Assembly: GCA_965554225.1 (NCBI GenBank)
Contig: CBEVZC010000025.1
Location: forward strand, 1-31,934
Source: BMS3ABIN04 sp965554225
GTDB taxonomy: Bacteria; Bacteroidota; Ignavibacteria; Ignavibacteriales; Melioribacteraceae
DNA length: 31,934 nt
Reading direction: 5' to 3'
The notes under the pieces were generated by a model, which was not told the DNA's origin, did not search any database, and worked only from the letters and a program-made list of their open reading frames with translations. Positions 17,284 to 25,366 of this stretch are shown here, one piece after another. Numbering within the stretch: the stretch's first letter is position 1; each line of letters begins with the position of its first letter. The translations under genes and the position numbers were made by a program.

Positions 17284-18513
17284 ATGCAAATAATGGAAAG
17301 TTTTCGTCTGGCAATCGATTCAATAAAATCCAATAAATTGCGCTCGGCACTAACATTGCTAGGAGTGGGTATTGGTTTATTTTCCATCATTATTGTTATG
17401 ACGGCTATCGGAGCTATCCAAAGCAGCGTTGTTGACGCTTTTAATTCTATAGGAAGTAATAACTTTATTATTCAAAAGATGCCTGCTATTAGAATGGGTG
17501 GTCATGGTGCTTGGAGAAAATACAGACATAGAAAGGATATCACAATTGAACAAGGTCAAAAATTAAAAGAGATGACAGAACTACCTGTTGCAATTGGGAT
17601 TTCACTAAACAAAAGCAGTAGAACCGTTAAATATAGTAATTTATCAACGAATCCTGATGTAACACTCTCAGGAATGAATTTAGATGATTTTATTATAAGT
17701 GATCTTGATATCTCTGGAGGGCGAGGCTTTTCACAACAAGATATTTTATATTCAAGATATGTTTGTATTTTGGGAAGTGATGTTGCTAAAAAACTATTTA
17801 AGGCAATTGATCCGATTGGACAAAAGGTAAGAGTCGATAACTTAAATTTAGAAGTAGTAGGTGTTTTTAAAGAAAAGGGAAGCGTTCTCGGAAGAGGACA
17901 AGATAACTTTGTAGCAGTACCTCTATCAACTTACAAACGTGTTTATGGAGATAGAAGCAGTGCCAACCTGACTGTTATGGCTTCAAGTGAAAAGACGCTT
18001 CAGGCAACTAAGGATGAAGTTATAGGAGCGCTACGTACAATTAGAAAAGTTGCTCCGGGGGAAGATAACGATTTTGAAATTATAACTAATGACCAGCTTA
18101 TAACTCAGTTTAATGACTTAACGAAATATTTTAAGCTGGGTGCGGGAATTATTGCATTCATCGCACTACTAGCTGCTGGTGTTGGAATAATGAACATTAT
18201 GCTGGTTAGTGTTACTGAAAGGACAAGGGAAATCGGTATTAGAAAAGCAATAGGTGCCAGAAGAATAAATATAAAAATGCAATTTGTAGTTGAAGCGATT
18301 ATTCTATCGCTGATTGGCGGACTTATCGGGATTGTACTTGGAGTTATCGGCGGTAATATTGTTGCAATTTATCTTAAGGTTTCGGTAATTCTACCTATAG
18401 GGTGGATACTTATTGGTCTGTTTATTACTACACTTGTAGGAATAATTTTCGGAGTTTACCCTGCAGCAAAGGCTTCTAACCTCGATCCGATTGAAGCCTT
18501 GCGCTATGAATAA
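17284..18513 (+). CDS. MacB/FtsX-type ABC permease, copy B2
   Basis: This 409-residue permease is B-type: SNKLRSALTLLGVGIGLFSI in the first helix, RHRKDITIEQ, a Q(D)NFVAVPLSTYKRVYG stretch in the periplasmic domain, LLAAGVGIMNIMLVSV and the end ASNLDPIEALRYE. ATG 17284 gives MQIMESF; ATG 17293 is an alternative start. No clear ribosome site precedes either. It is the last of the four permeases and completes the A-B-A'-B' order. A small membrane protein gene follows after 37 bp. Confidence 0.91.
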   Translation: MQIMESFRLAIDSIKSNKLRSALTLLGVGIGLFSIIIVMTAIGAIQSSVVDAFNSIGSNNFIIQKMPAIRMGGHGAWRKYRHRKDITIEQGQKLKEMTELPVAIGISLNKSSRTVKYSNLSTNPDVTLSGMNLDDFIISDLDISGGRGFSQQDILYSRYVCILGSDVAKKLFKAIDPIGQKVRVDNLNLEVVGVFKEKGSVLGRGQDNFVAVPLSTYKRVYGDRSSANLTVMASSEKTLQATKDEVIGALRTIRKVAPGEDNDFEIITNDQLITQFNDLTKYFKLGAGIIAFIALLAAGVGIMNIMLVSVTERTREIGIRKAIGARRINIKMQFVVEAIILSLIGGLIGIVLGVIGGNIVAIYLKVSVILPIGWILIGLFITTLVGIIFGVYPAAKASNLDPIEALRYE

Positions 18514-18550
18514 TTTTAATTGTCTTTTATCAAAATAATTAGGAGATATT

Positions 18551-18976
18551 ATGGACGATTTTAATGATCTGCAAATGGATGATACTCCTTCTCCTCAACC
18601 GAAGCCGCCCCCTATAAGCGGAACGTTTCATGTGATTTTTTCCCAAATGACGAGCGATATGAAATTTGTGGGAATGTTCACAATCATTTACGGCGCAATT
18701 AATTGCCTTTCTATTATTGGGGCCGTCATCGGCATACCAATGATCTTTATCGGATTACGAATGCGTGATGCAGCGGATTATTTCGAAGCATTCAAAAGTA
18801 CAAACGATAAAAATGCACTGAGAAGGGGGTTTGAAGCTCAGGCAAAGTACTTTAAAATATCAAAAATAATGATAATTATTTCTTTGGTTCTTATTGTTTT
18901 ATACATTATTGGGATTATTTTATTTTTTTCTTATCTATTCAATACAATGAGTAACTTCAACTATAATAGTGTATAA
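18551..18976 (+). CDS. Small membrane protein with two to three helices, possibly DUF5362-like
   Basis: This 141-residue protein begins with an acidic, proline-rich cytoplasmic-looking segment (PSPQPKPPPISG). A helical hairpin follows (about 40-70: FVGMFTIIYGAINCLSIIGA, then IGIPMIFIGLRMRDAA), then an amphipathic stretch and a C-terminal helix (about 100-130). The phrase IGLRMRDAADYFEAF recalls a family of small proteins of unknown function (DUF5362), but that is from memory and unverified. An AGGAG ribosome site lies before the ATG. It is the last gene of the export operon, so it may be an accessory of the pump or an unrelated passenger. No function is assigned. Confidence 0.75.
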   Translation: MDDFNDLQMDDTPSPQPKPPPISGTFHVIFSQMTSDMKFVGMFTIIYGAINCLSIIGAVIGIPMIFIGLRMRDAADYFEAFKSTNDKNALRRGFEAQAKYFKISKIMIIISLVLIVLYIIGIILFFSYLFNTMSNFNYNSV

Positions 18977-18977
18977 G

Positions 18978-19016
18978 CAGTTTAACTATTTGGTATTCTT
19001 TAATCAAACTGTTTTT
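18978..19016 (+). terminator. Weak terminator-like hairpin after the export operon
   Basis: CAGTTT (18978-18983) pairs with AAACTG (19006-19011), and five T residues follow directly. The stem is only 6 bp with a 22-base loop, so it would be inefficient; the stronger hairpin at 19095 is the likelier end of the transcript. Confidence 0.3.
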
Positions 19017-19094
19017 ATATTCCTTGTGTAGAGATTGAAAATAGTAATTCCCTATAACTAAAAAATGTTAATTTGTAAATCGTAAAATTTTAAT

Positions 19095-19126
19095 AACCCA
19101 ACCTTTCTAAAAAGTTGGGTTTTTTT
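19095..19126 (+). terminator. Rho-independent terminator
   Basis: AACCCAAC (19095-19102) and GTTGGGTT (19114-19121) form a perfect 8-bp stem around an 11-base loop. The T-run ends at 19126. This is the classic intrinsic terminator shape and would end the export operon. Confidence 0.85.
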
Positions 19127-19136
19127 ACGTAAAACC

Positions 19137-19163
19137 TAAGGAACGAAAATGTTTCGTTCCTTA
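19137..19163. repeat. Perfect 12-bp inverted repeat
   Basis: TAAGGAACGAAA (19137-19148) is the exact reverse complement of TTTCGTTCCTTA (19152-19163), with only the three bases ATG between. A 12-bp palindrome TTTTACGTAAAA lies just before it (19123-19134), overlapping the terminator's T-run. No T-run follows on the plus strand. It could be an operator, an RNA-stabilising hairpin, or a remnant of a small mobile palindrome. Confidence 0.7.
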
Positions 19164-19354
19164 CTAAAATAAATTCAAACATTTGGAATGCAACTATTCG
19201 TTCTCTACATAAATTGAGATTTGTTACGACTTAAAGCCTTGCAATATCATATTTATACAATTAGATTTATTGCAACGATTAAACAAATTTATATTGCGAA
19301 TGTAAAACAAATACTTTTCTTAATTTTATTCTTCCATAAAATTATAGCTATCTT

Positions 19355-22300
19355 TTGTATAAAAATATTATAATTAAAATATTCGCATTATTAATCATTT
19401 TTAGTACCCTAATTTTAGCGCAAAACTCAGACTTAATTTATTCTGTAAGTGATACATTCAGAGTAAATTTAGAAAACAAATATCAGTTATCAGCCATAAA
19501 TATTGTTCCATTTAGCGAATCCGTATATTTGCATGGTGCCAAAATCAATTCATCGGATTATAAAATAAAATATCCGTTTCCAATTTTGTATTTGTCTAAT
19601 TCTCTAAAGTATTCTTTATTTGATACGTTAATTATTAACTATAAAACTACAAAACTCCCGTTGAAGCGGGAATACCGGCATCAAACCTTAGTTTATAAGT
19701 TCGATGGTAAATTAAAAGATTCATTAAGAATATTAAAATCAGTAAATAAGCCTTTCACTGCCGAATCTATTTTTGGTAAAAATATAAGAAAAAGCGGCGC
19801 TATAATTCGCGGATTTACAGTCGGTACGAATAAGGATTTCTCATTAAACAGCGGTCTGCGCTTACAGCTTTCAGGCAAACTTTCCGATAATATTGAAGTT
19901 GTAGCAGCTTTGACGGATGAAAATACTCCCATACAACCTGAAGGAAACACGGAAACACTTCAAGAATTAGATAAGGTATTTATTGAAATAAGGCATCCTA
20001 ACGCAGCAGGTACATTCGGCGATTATGATTTCAACGAGAAAATTGGGGAGTTCGGAATAATCAACAGGAAACTCCAAGGATTTAAAGCGCAAGCACATAT
20101 TAAAAACTTAAGTGGCGCTATTGCGTTTGCCAGTTCGAGAGGTAAATTCAATACAAATAATTTTATGGGTTCTGATGGCGTTCAGGGTCCTTACAGACTT
20201 CATGGAATTAACAATGAACAAAATATAATAATAATTGCAGGCAGCGAAAATGTTTACGTTGACGGGAAGGAGTTAAAAAGAGGAGATAACAACGGGTACA
20301 CTATTGAGTATTCAAATGCAGAAATTACTTTTACGCCAAACGTGCTAATAACTTCTGCCAGCAGAATTAGTGTTGATTTCGAATATACCGACAGAAAATA
20401 TGACCGTTCTTTTTTCGGTGGGAATTTTCAAACGAAACTTTTTAATAGTAAAGTTCGTATTAAACTCAGCTATGCTCAAGAAGGAGACAATAGTTCCAGT
20501 CCAATTGATTTTACATTAACAAAAAAAGACAAGAGCATTCTTGCTAATGCGGGCGATGAAAGAAATGACGCTGTAATTTCGGGAGTCTCACTTGCTAAAC
20601 CCGACTCCAATGGAAATACAATAGGGACTTATATTAAAGTGGATACTTTAATTAGTGGAGAAACGTTTTCTTATTATGTATATAATCCCGGCAATCCGAG
20701 TTCTCTTTATAATGTTCAATTCAGTTTTGTAGGAGAAGGGAAAGGAGATTATATAAGGGAAACTATAGGTAACTTTAGATTCATCGGGAAAAACAAAGGG
20801 ACATATTTACCCCTTATATTCTTACCCATGCCTCAGCTCAAACAATCGGCAAATATTATTTTAGTAGCTTCACCGATTAAGGAAATGAATTTAAGTCTTG
20901 AATTAGCGGGTAGTTTATTTGATAGAAACAGACTATCTTCTAAAGATGATGATGACAATGACGGCTTTGCACGAAATATTAAATTAGAGCTAAAGCCAAA
21001 GGAAATTACAATCGGTAAAATCCATCTCGGAAAAATCGGATTACATTACAAGGACAGATTTGTTCAAAAAAGATTTTCTTCCTTAGAGCGTTTTAATAGT
21101 GTTGAATTTGACCGGGACTATAATATCAACTCTGTAAAGAATAGCGATGAGACTTTAAGAGAATTTGTAATTACATTGAACCCCGTAGAGCAATTTAATC
21201 TTTATTCAAAATACGGTTTTCTGAAGAAAGGTGAATTGAAATCAAAACGATACGTCTTAAATGCTAATTTGAAAAACAATGAAACCTATGCAGCTGATTT
21301 TAGTCTTGATTACGTTAATAGCAGCAATTCTTTAATTAAGACCAAATGGATGAGACAAAACGGAAGTACTTCGTACTTATTTAAATTTGTTAAACCGGGT
21401 ATTAAATATCTTTATGAAAACAAAGAAGATAGGAATGCTAAAACCGACTCATTATTTAATACTAGTTTAAGATATTTTGAATTCGGTCCGTTCATTAAGC
21501 TGCTAAATTTTAAGGGACTTTCAATTACGGCAAAATATTCTTTAAGAACAGAACACTCCCCGCTGAACGGTAATTTGGAAAAAGAATCTCTGGCAAAAAC
21601 TCATTCTTATATTTTAGGTTATTCAAGTCGATCTATTAGTACTAATGCTGAAATTACTTTTCGTAATAAGGATTTTACACAAAAGTTCAAAACGCTTGGA
21701 AGACTTAATAATCAAACCGTACTAATAAGAGAAAATTCCAGATTTAAATTTTTAAACAGTTTTTTTGACGGGAGTCTTTATTACCAAGCAGCAACTGAAA
21801 AGACAGCAAAACTTGAACGAGTTTTTGTAAAAGTTAAACAAGGTTCAGGTAATTATGAATATCTCGGTGATTTAAATAATGATGGAATTGCACAAGAAAA
21901 TGAATTTGCACCAACCATATATAACGGCAATTTTATAATTACCACAATTCCTACAGATGAACTTTTCCCCATAATAAATCTAAAAACTAATTTAAGATTT
22001 AAGTTAAAATTTAGTAAACTTATTAAATCCAATAATTGGTTTTCTTCCTTAATTAAACCGGTTTCCACCGAATCCTCCTTCAGAATTGAGGAAAAAAGTA
22101 AAGAAGCAAACACAAAAAATATATATTTACTTAAGCTTAACCATTTCTTAAATGATTCAACAACAATCAATGGATTTAATACATTTCAACAAGATGTTTA
22201 TCTTTACAAGAATCGGAATGATCTCTCGTTCAGATTCAGGTATTTACAGAGAAAAAGTTTGAATCAATTTAGCTCCGGCATAGAGACCGGATATTTTCGC

Positions 22301-22816
22301 GAAAGAAGTATTAGAATAGATTTTCGCCTTGTCAAAGAAATAAATAATAAGACCGAGTTTGTTAATCAGATTGATAATGTTCTTGCTACATCAGTATCAA
22401 ATCGCTCCAGAATAACTACCAGTAACAATTTAATTTCAAATTTTTCATATAGACCGGTTAAAAACCTCGAAGTTGGTTTTAGAATTAAGGTCGGCAAAAC
22501 TCAAGATGATTTCCCGGTTATTCCTACAATTATCAACGAAAATTCCGAGCTATTACGTTTTACGCTTTCATTTGCAGGTAAAGGAAGATTAAGAGTTGAA
22601 GCAGAGAGGATTGAACTGAACCCAAATATTCTGACTAATCAAATCCCTTTTGAAATTTTGCGCGGAAATTCAATCGGCAAAAATTACAGATGGAATCTCA
22701 ATTTTGATTACCGCGTTGCAAGTAATTTACAAGTAAACGTAAATTATAACGGCAGGCTGCAGGGCATTGGGAAAGTAATAAATACGATGCGTGCAGAAGC
22801 GAGAGCTTACTTCTAA
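19355..22816 (+). CDS. Giant outer-membrane beta-barrel-like protein of unknown function
   Basis: This 1153-residue protein starts at TTG 19355 and has a signal peptide (about residues 1-22, ending ILA|QN). After an N-terminal beta-rich region comes a strongly patterned segment (about 125-260: SGAIIRGFTVGTNKDFSLNS, LQLSGKLSDNIEVVAALTDE, NTPIQPEGNTE, GTFGDYDF). The remainder is a long run of alternating short beta-strands ending in an aromatic residue (RAEARAYF), as in outer-membrane barrels. An EF-hand-like loop lies at 839-850 (DLNNDGIAQENE), and an acidic run DDDDNDGF lies near 530. Parts recall the SprA-type giant barrels of this phylum, but I would not claim homology without a profile search. 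No ribosome site is obvious. Around residues 100-109 the DNA resembles an intergenic palindromic repeat. Confidence 0.85.
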   Translation: MYKNIIIKIFALLIIFSTLILAQNSDLIYSVSDTFRVNLENKYQLSAINIVPFSESVYLHGAKINSSDYKIKYPFPILYLSNSLKYSLFDTLIINYKTTKLPLKREYRHQTLVYKFDGKLKDSLRILKSVNKPFTAESIFGKNIRKSGAIIRGFTVGTNKDFSLNSGLRLQLSGKLSDNIEVVAALTDENTPIQPEGNTETLQELDKVFIEIRHPNAAGTFGDYDFNEKIGEFGIINRKLQGFKAQAHIKNLSGAIAFASSRGKFNTNNFMGSDGVQGPYRLHGINNEQNIIIIAGSENVYVDGKELKRGDNNGYTIEYSNAEITFTPNVLITSASRISVDFEYTDRKYDRSFFGGNFQTKLFNSKVRIKLSYAQEGDNSSSPIDFTLTKKDKSILANAGDERNDAVISGVSLAKPDSNGNTIGTYIKVDTLISGETFSYYVYNPGNPSSLYNVQFSFVGEGKGDYIRETIGNFRFIGKNKGTYLPLIFLPMPQLKQSANIILVASPIKEMNLSLELAGSLFDRNRLSSKDDDDNDGFARNIKLELKPKEITIGKIHLGKIGLHYKDRFVQKRFSSLERFNSVEFDRDYNINSVKNSDETLREFVITLNPVEQFNLYSKYGFLKKGELKSKRYVLNANLKNNETYAADFSLDYVNSSNSLIKTKWMRQNGSTSYLFKFVKPGIKYLYENKEDRNAKTDSLFNTSLRYFEFGPFIKLLNFKGLSITAKYSLRTEHSPLNGNLEKESLAKTHSYILGYSSRSISTNAEITFRNKDFTQKFKTLGRLNNQTVLIRENSRFKFLNSFFDGSLYYQAATEKTAKLERVFVKVKQGSGNYEYLGDLNNDGIAQENEFAPTIYNGNFIITTIPTDELFPIINLKTNLRFKLKFSKLIKSNNWFSSLIKPVSTESSFRIEEKSKEANTKNIYLLKLNHFLNDSTTINGFNTFQQDVYLYKNRNDLSFRFRYLQRKSLNQFSSGIETGYFRERSIRIDFRLVKEINNKTEFVNQIDNVLATSVSNRSRITTSNNLISNFSYRPVKNLEVGFRIKVGKTQDDFPVIPTIINENSELLRFTLSFAGKGRLRVEAERIELNPNILTNQIPFEILRGNSIGKNYRWNLNFDYRVASNLQVNVNYNGRLQGIGKVINTMRAEARAYF
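19655..19682 (-). repeat. Possible in-frame copy of the palindromic repeat family
   Basis: On the minus strand this stretch reads GATGCCGGTATTCC followed by a CCCG/CGGG hairpin. It shares the 10-mer CCGGTATTCC and the following hairpin arrangement with the intergenic repeat at 29827-29855. It encodes residues 101-110 of the giant outer-membrane protein without breaking the frame. The match is short and may be chance. Confidence 0.35.
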
Positions 22817-22878
22817 TATAAAAATTGTTTAAAATAATCATTAGATTTAAATTTCAAAATAAAGCGAGATATTTAGTT

Positions 22879-23340
22879 GTGCATATTGAATCTTATTTGA
22901 TTGAATCTCATATTTTTAGAAAATTAAATAATAAAGTTGAATATCTTATTTTAAAAAGAGCTGAGAATGATTCCTACCCGAATATTTGGCAAATGGTTAC
23001 CGGTACAATTGATAATAATGAAAAGGCTTTTGAAACTGCTCTTAGAGAAATAAAAGAGGAAACTAATCTCGTTCCCAAAAACTTTTGGGTGGTTCCCTTT
23101 GTAAACTCATTTTATTCTAAAGAAAAAGATTCTATTTGCTTAATTCCGGTTTTTTGTGCCGAAGTTAGTCCAAACTCAGAAGTTACAATCTCTGAAGATC
23201 ATTCTGAGTATTTATGGACAAACCTGGAAGATGCTAAAAGTAAGTTTGCATGGTCCGGTCAAAGGATATCTCTTGATATAATTAATGAGTATATAACAAC
23301 CAAGAATAATTCTTTATTTTTTAATAAAATAGAATTATAG
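22879..23340 (+). CDS. NUDIX hydrolase, NudB-like
   Basis: I choose GTG 22879 (153 residues), with a GAGA ribosome site nine bases upstream, because the NUDIX fold begins with HIESYLI. TTG 22825 would add 18 residues outside the domain. The NUDIX box is GTIDNNEKAFETALREIKEE, then TNL: all catalytic glutamates and the RE..EE core are present, but the usual glycine of EExGU is asparagine. The phrases WQMVTG before the box and SEDHSEYLWTNLEDA after it match the layout of E. coli NudB, which removes diphosphate from dihydroneopterin triphosphate in folate synthesis. That activity is an inference; a (d)NTP pyrophosphohydrolase is the alternative. It follows the giant outer-membrane gene by 62 bp. 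Confidence 0.88.
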   Translation: MHIESYLIESHIFRKLNNKVEYLILKRAENDSYPNIWQMVTGTIDNNEKAFETALREIKEETNLVPKNFWVVPFVNSFYSKEKDSICLIPVFCAEVSPNSEVTISEDHSEYLWTNLEDAKSKFAWSGQRISLDIINEYITTKNNSLFFNKIEL

Positions 23341-23400
23341 TATTTCCCATTATTTTATTTAGTTTAAAGGTCTAAATTTCTGTTACTAATTGGAGTTAAT

Positions 23401-24318
23401 TTGGGACTTTTAATTGTAGGCTCAATTGCATTAGATTCTGTAGAAACACCTTTTGATAAGGTTGAGAATGCCTTAGGCGGCTCATCTACTTACATTTCTT
23501 TAGCTGCAAGTTATTTTACACATCCAGTTCATATCGTTGGCGTTGTTGGCGAAGATTTTCCTAGCAAGTATATTGAAATGCTTGAGAATCATGAAATTGA
23601 CACGGAAGGTTTGCAGATAATTGAAGGAGGAAAAACTTTTAGATGGGGAGGACGTTATCATTACGACCTTAACGTTAGAGATACTTTGTTTACAGATTTA
23701 AATGTCTTTGAAAATTTTGACCCGGTGATTCCGGTAAAATCAAAAAAGAATAGTTTTGTTCTTCTTGGCAATATAATTCCGTCTTTACAAAATAAAGTAC
23801 TTGACCAGCTTGAAGATCCCAAATTTGTAGTATGCGACACAATGAATCTTTGGATAGAAACCACAAAAGAAGATCTGCTGGAAGTTCTTAAAAGAGTTGA
23901 TGTGCTTATTATAAATGATTCGGAAGCCCGTTTACTCTCGAATGAACCGAATTTAATTAAGGCTGCCAAAGTTATTGAAAAACTTGGTCCAAAATATTTG
24001 ATAATTAAAAAGGGTGAGCATGGTGCCTTGCTATTTGATGGTGACACCGTATTTTCAGCTCCGGCTTACCCATTGGAAAATATTTTTGACCCAACAGGCG
24101 CCGGCGATTCTTTTGCCGGAGGGTTTGTAGGATATTTACATAAAACAAGGGATTTGAGTTTTGAGAACCTAAAAAGAGCAGTGATTTATGGAAGTGCTTT
24201 AGCTTCGTTTTGCGTCGAACAATTCAGTACTAAGGGAATTGAATATTTAGATAAACTTCAAATACATGATCGGTTTTTAGAATTCCGCGAACTCTCCAGG
24301 TTTGATGACGATGAGTAG
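23401..24318 (+). CDS. PfkB-family carbohydrate/nucleoside kinase
   Basis: This 305-residue kinase begins at TTG 23401, five bases after a TGGAG ribosome site. The ribokinase fold shows the N-terminal GSIALDSVETP and GGSSTYISLAA substrate region, the NDSEARLL segment, the KKGEHGALLF strand and the C-terminal PfkB signature DPTGAGDSFAGGF with catalytic base D236. It phosphorylates a sugar or nucleoside hydroxyl using ATP; the substrate is not evident. Its last 14 bases overlap mtnA, whose product isomerises 5-methylthioribose-1-phosphate. A role in methylthioadenosine, nucleoside or ribose salvage is therefore likely: a methylthioribose kinase, an adenosine kinase, or a ribose-phosphate kinase. 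Generic ribokinase annotation would not be justified. Confidence 0.92.
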   Translation: MGLLIVGSIALDSVETPFDKVENALGGSSTYISLAASYFTHPVHIVGVVGEDFPSKYIEMLENHEIDTEGLQIIEGGKTFRWGGRYHYDLNVRDTLFTDLNVFENFDPVIPVKSKKNSFVLLGNIIPSLQNKVLDQLEDPKFVVCDTMNLWIETTKEDLLEVLKRVDVLIINDSEARLLSNEPNLIKAAKVIEKLGPKYLIIKKGEHGALLFDGDTVFSAPAYPLENIFDPTGAGDSFAGGFVGYLHKTRDLSFENLKRAVIYGSALASFCVEQFSTKGIEYLDKLQIHDRFLEFRELSRFDDDE

Positions 24319-25318
24319 TTTTAATTCGATAGAATTTAAAAATGATAATCTTATTTTAATTAACCAAACTAAACTTCCTCTTGTAGAAGAGTATATCAAA
24401 ACGGATGAATATGAGAGAATTGCTGAAGCAATTGAAAAACTAGAGGTGCGCGGTGCTCCGGCTATTGGAGTTGCAGCAGCTTATGCATTAGCGCTCGCTT
24501 TTAAAAACGGTTCTCATTCCGAGCAATATTTCTATACGGTTTATGAACGACTTGCCTCAACCAGGCCAACCGCCGTAAATCTTTTTTGGGCATTGGATGA
24601 AATGAAGAATGTATATTTAATTAACAAGGATAATAAGGATTTATATGATATTCTTCTTAATAAAGCTTTTGAAATACATAAAGATGATATCTCGAAATGT
24701 GATTTGATGGCAAAAAACGGTTTAGATATATTCAATAAAAAATCTGTTGTGCTGACTCACTGTAATACCGGGAAACTTGCTACCGGCGGAAACGGAACAG
24801 CTTTTAATGTAATTCTGGAAGGTTTTAAAAATGGATTGGTCTCCCATGTTTATGCCGATGAAACAAGACCTCTGCTTCAAGGCTCAAGACTTACTGCATT
24901 TGAATTGGATAAATCCGGAATTCCTTTTTCAATAATTACCGATTCTACCGCAGCATTTTTAATGAAACAAAAAAAAATAGACATAGTAATTGCAGGCAGC
25001 GATAGAATTGCCGTAAACGGAGATGCGGCAAATAAAATAGGCACATATAATTTAGCTGTTCTGTGCAATTATCATAATATACCTTTTTATATTGCAGCTC
25101 CCGTAACAACTATTGATAAGTCGTGCAAAACCGGTGATGATATAAAAATCGAGTTACGGGATAAAAAAGAAGTTTTAGAAATTAAAGGAGTTCCGGTATC
25201 AAAAAATTTCTACAATGTCTATTCTCCGGCATTTGATGTAACTCCAAGTGAACTTATAAAAGGTATTATTACGGATTCGGGGTTTTATAAATTTCCCTAT
25301 AATTTTAAAAAGATATAA
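24305..25318 (+). CDS. mtnA: S-methyl-5-thioribose-1-phosphate isomerase
   Basis: MtnA converts 5-methylthioribose-1-phosphate to the ribulose form in methionine salvage. It belongs to the eIF2B-like aldose-ketose isomerases. Visible motifs are RGAPAIGVAAAYALAL, STRPTAVNLFWAL, THCNTGKLATGGNGTA with catalytic Cys153, YADETRPLLQGSRLTAFEL and IAGSDRIAVNGDAANKIGTY with catalytic Asp233. The 80-residue Cys-Asp spacing equals that of Bacillus subtilis MtnA (C160, D240, from memory). The start is uncertain by a few codons: TTG 24302, ATG 24305 and ATG 24311 are all in frame, and the AGG at 24298-24300 fits the last two. It overlaps the kinase gene. A ribose-1,5-bisphosphate isomerase is the main alternative within this superfamily, but the motifs favour MtnA. 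Confidence 0.93.
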   Translation: MTMSSFNSIEFKNDNLILINQTKLPLVEEYIKTDEYERIAEAIEKLEVRGAPAIGVAAAYALALAFKNGSHSEQYFYTVYERLASTRPTAVNLFWALDEMKNVYLINKDNKDLYDILLNKAFEIHKDDISKCDLMAKNGLDIFNKKSVVLTHCNTGKLATGGNGTAFNVILEGFKNGLVSHVYADETRPLLQGSRLTAFELDKSGIPFSIITDSTAAFLMKQKKIDIVIAGSDRIAVNGDAANKIGTYNLAVLCNYHNIPFYIAAPVTTIDKSCKTGDDIKIELRDKKEVLEIKGVPVSKNFYNVYSPAFDVTPSELIKGIITDSGFYKFPYNFKKI

Positions 25319-25366
25319 ATTCCTTTCCTCTAAATTCTTTTTATCTAACAATGAAAGATTTTTTAC

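Larger units (their letters stand above)
18977..19354. other. 378-bp non-coding gap after the export operon
   Basis: No credible gene lies here. It holds a weak terminator-like hairpin directly after the stop, a strong terminator at 19095-19126, a 12-bp palindrome (19123-19134) and a perfect 12-bp inverted repeat (19137-19163). The promoter of the giant outer-membrane gene probably lies in 19165-19354, but I could not place its boxes. Confidence 0.6.
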
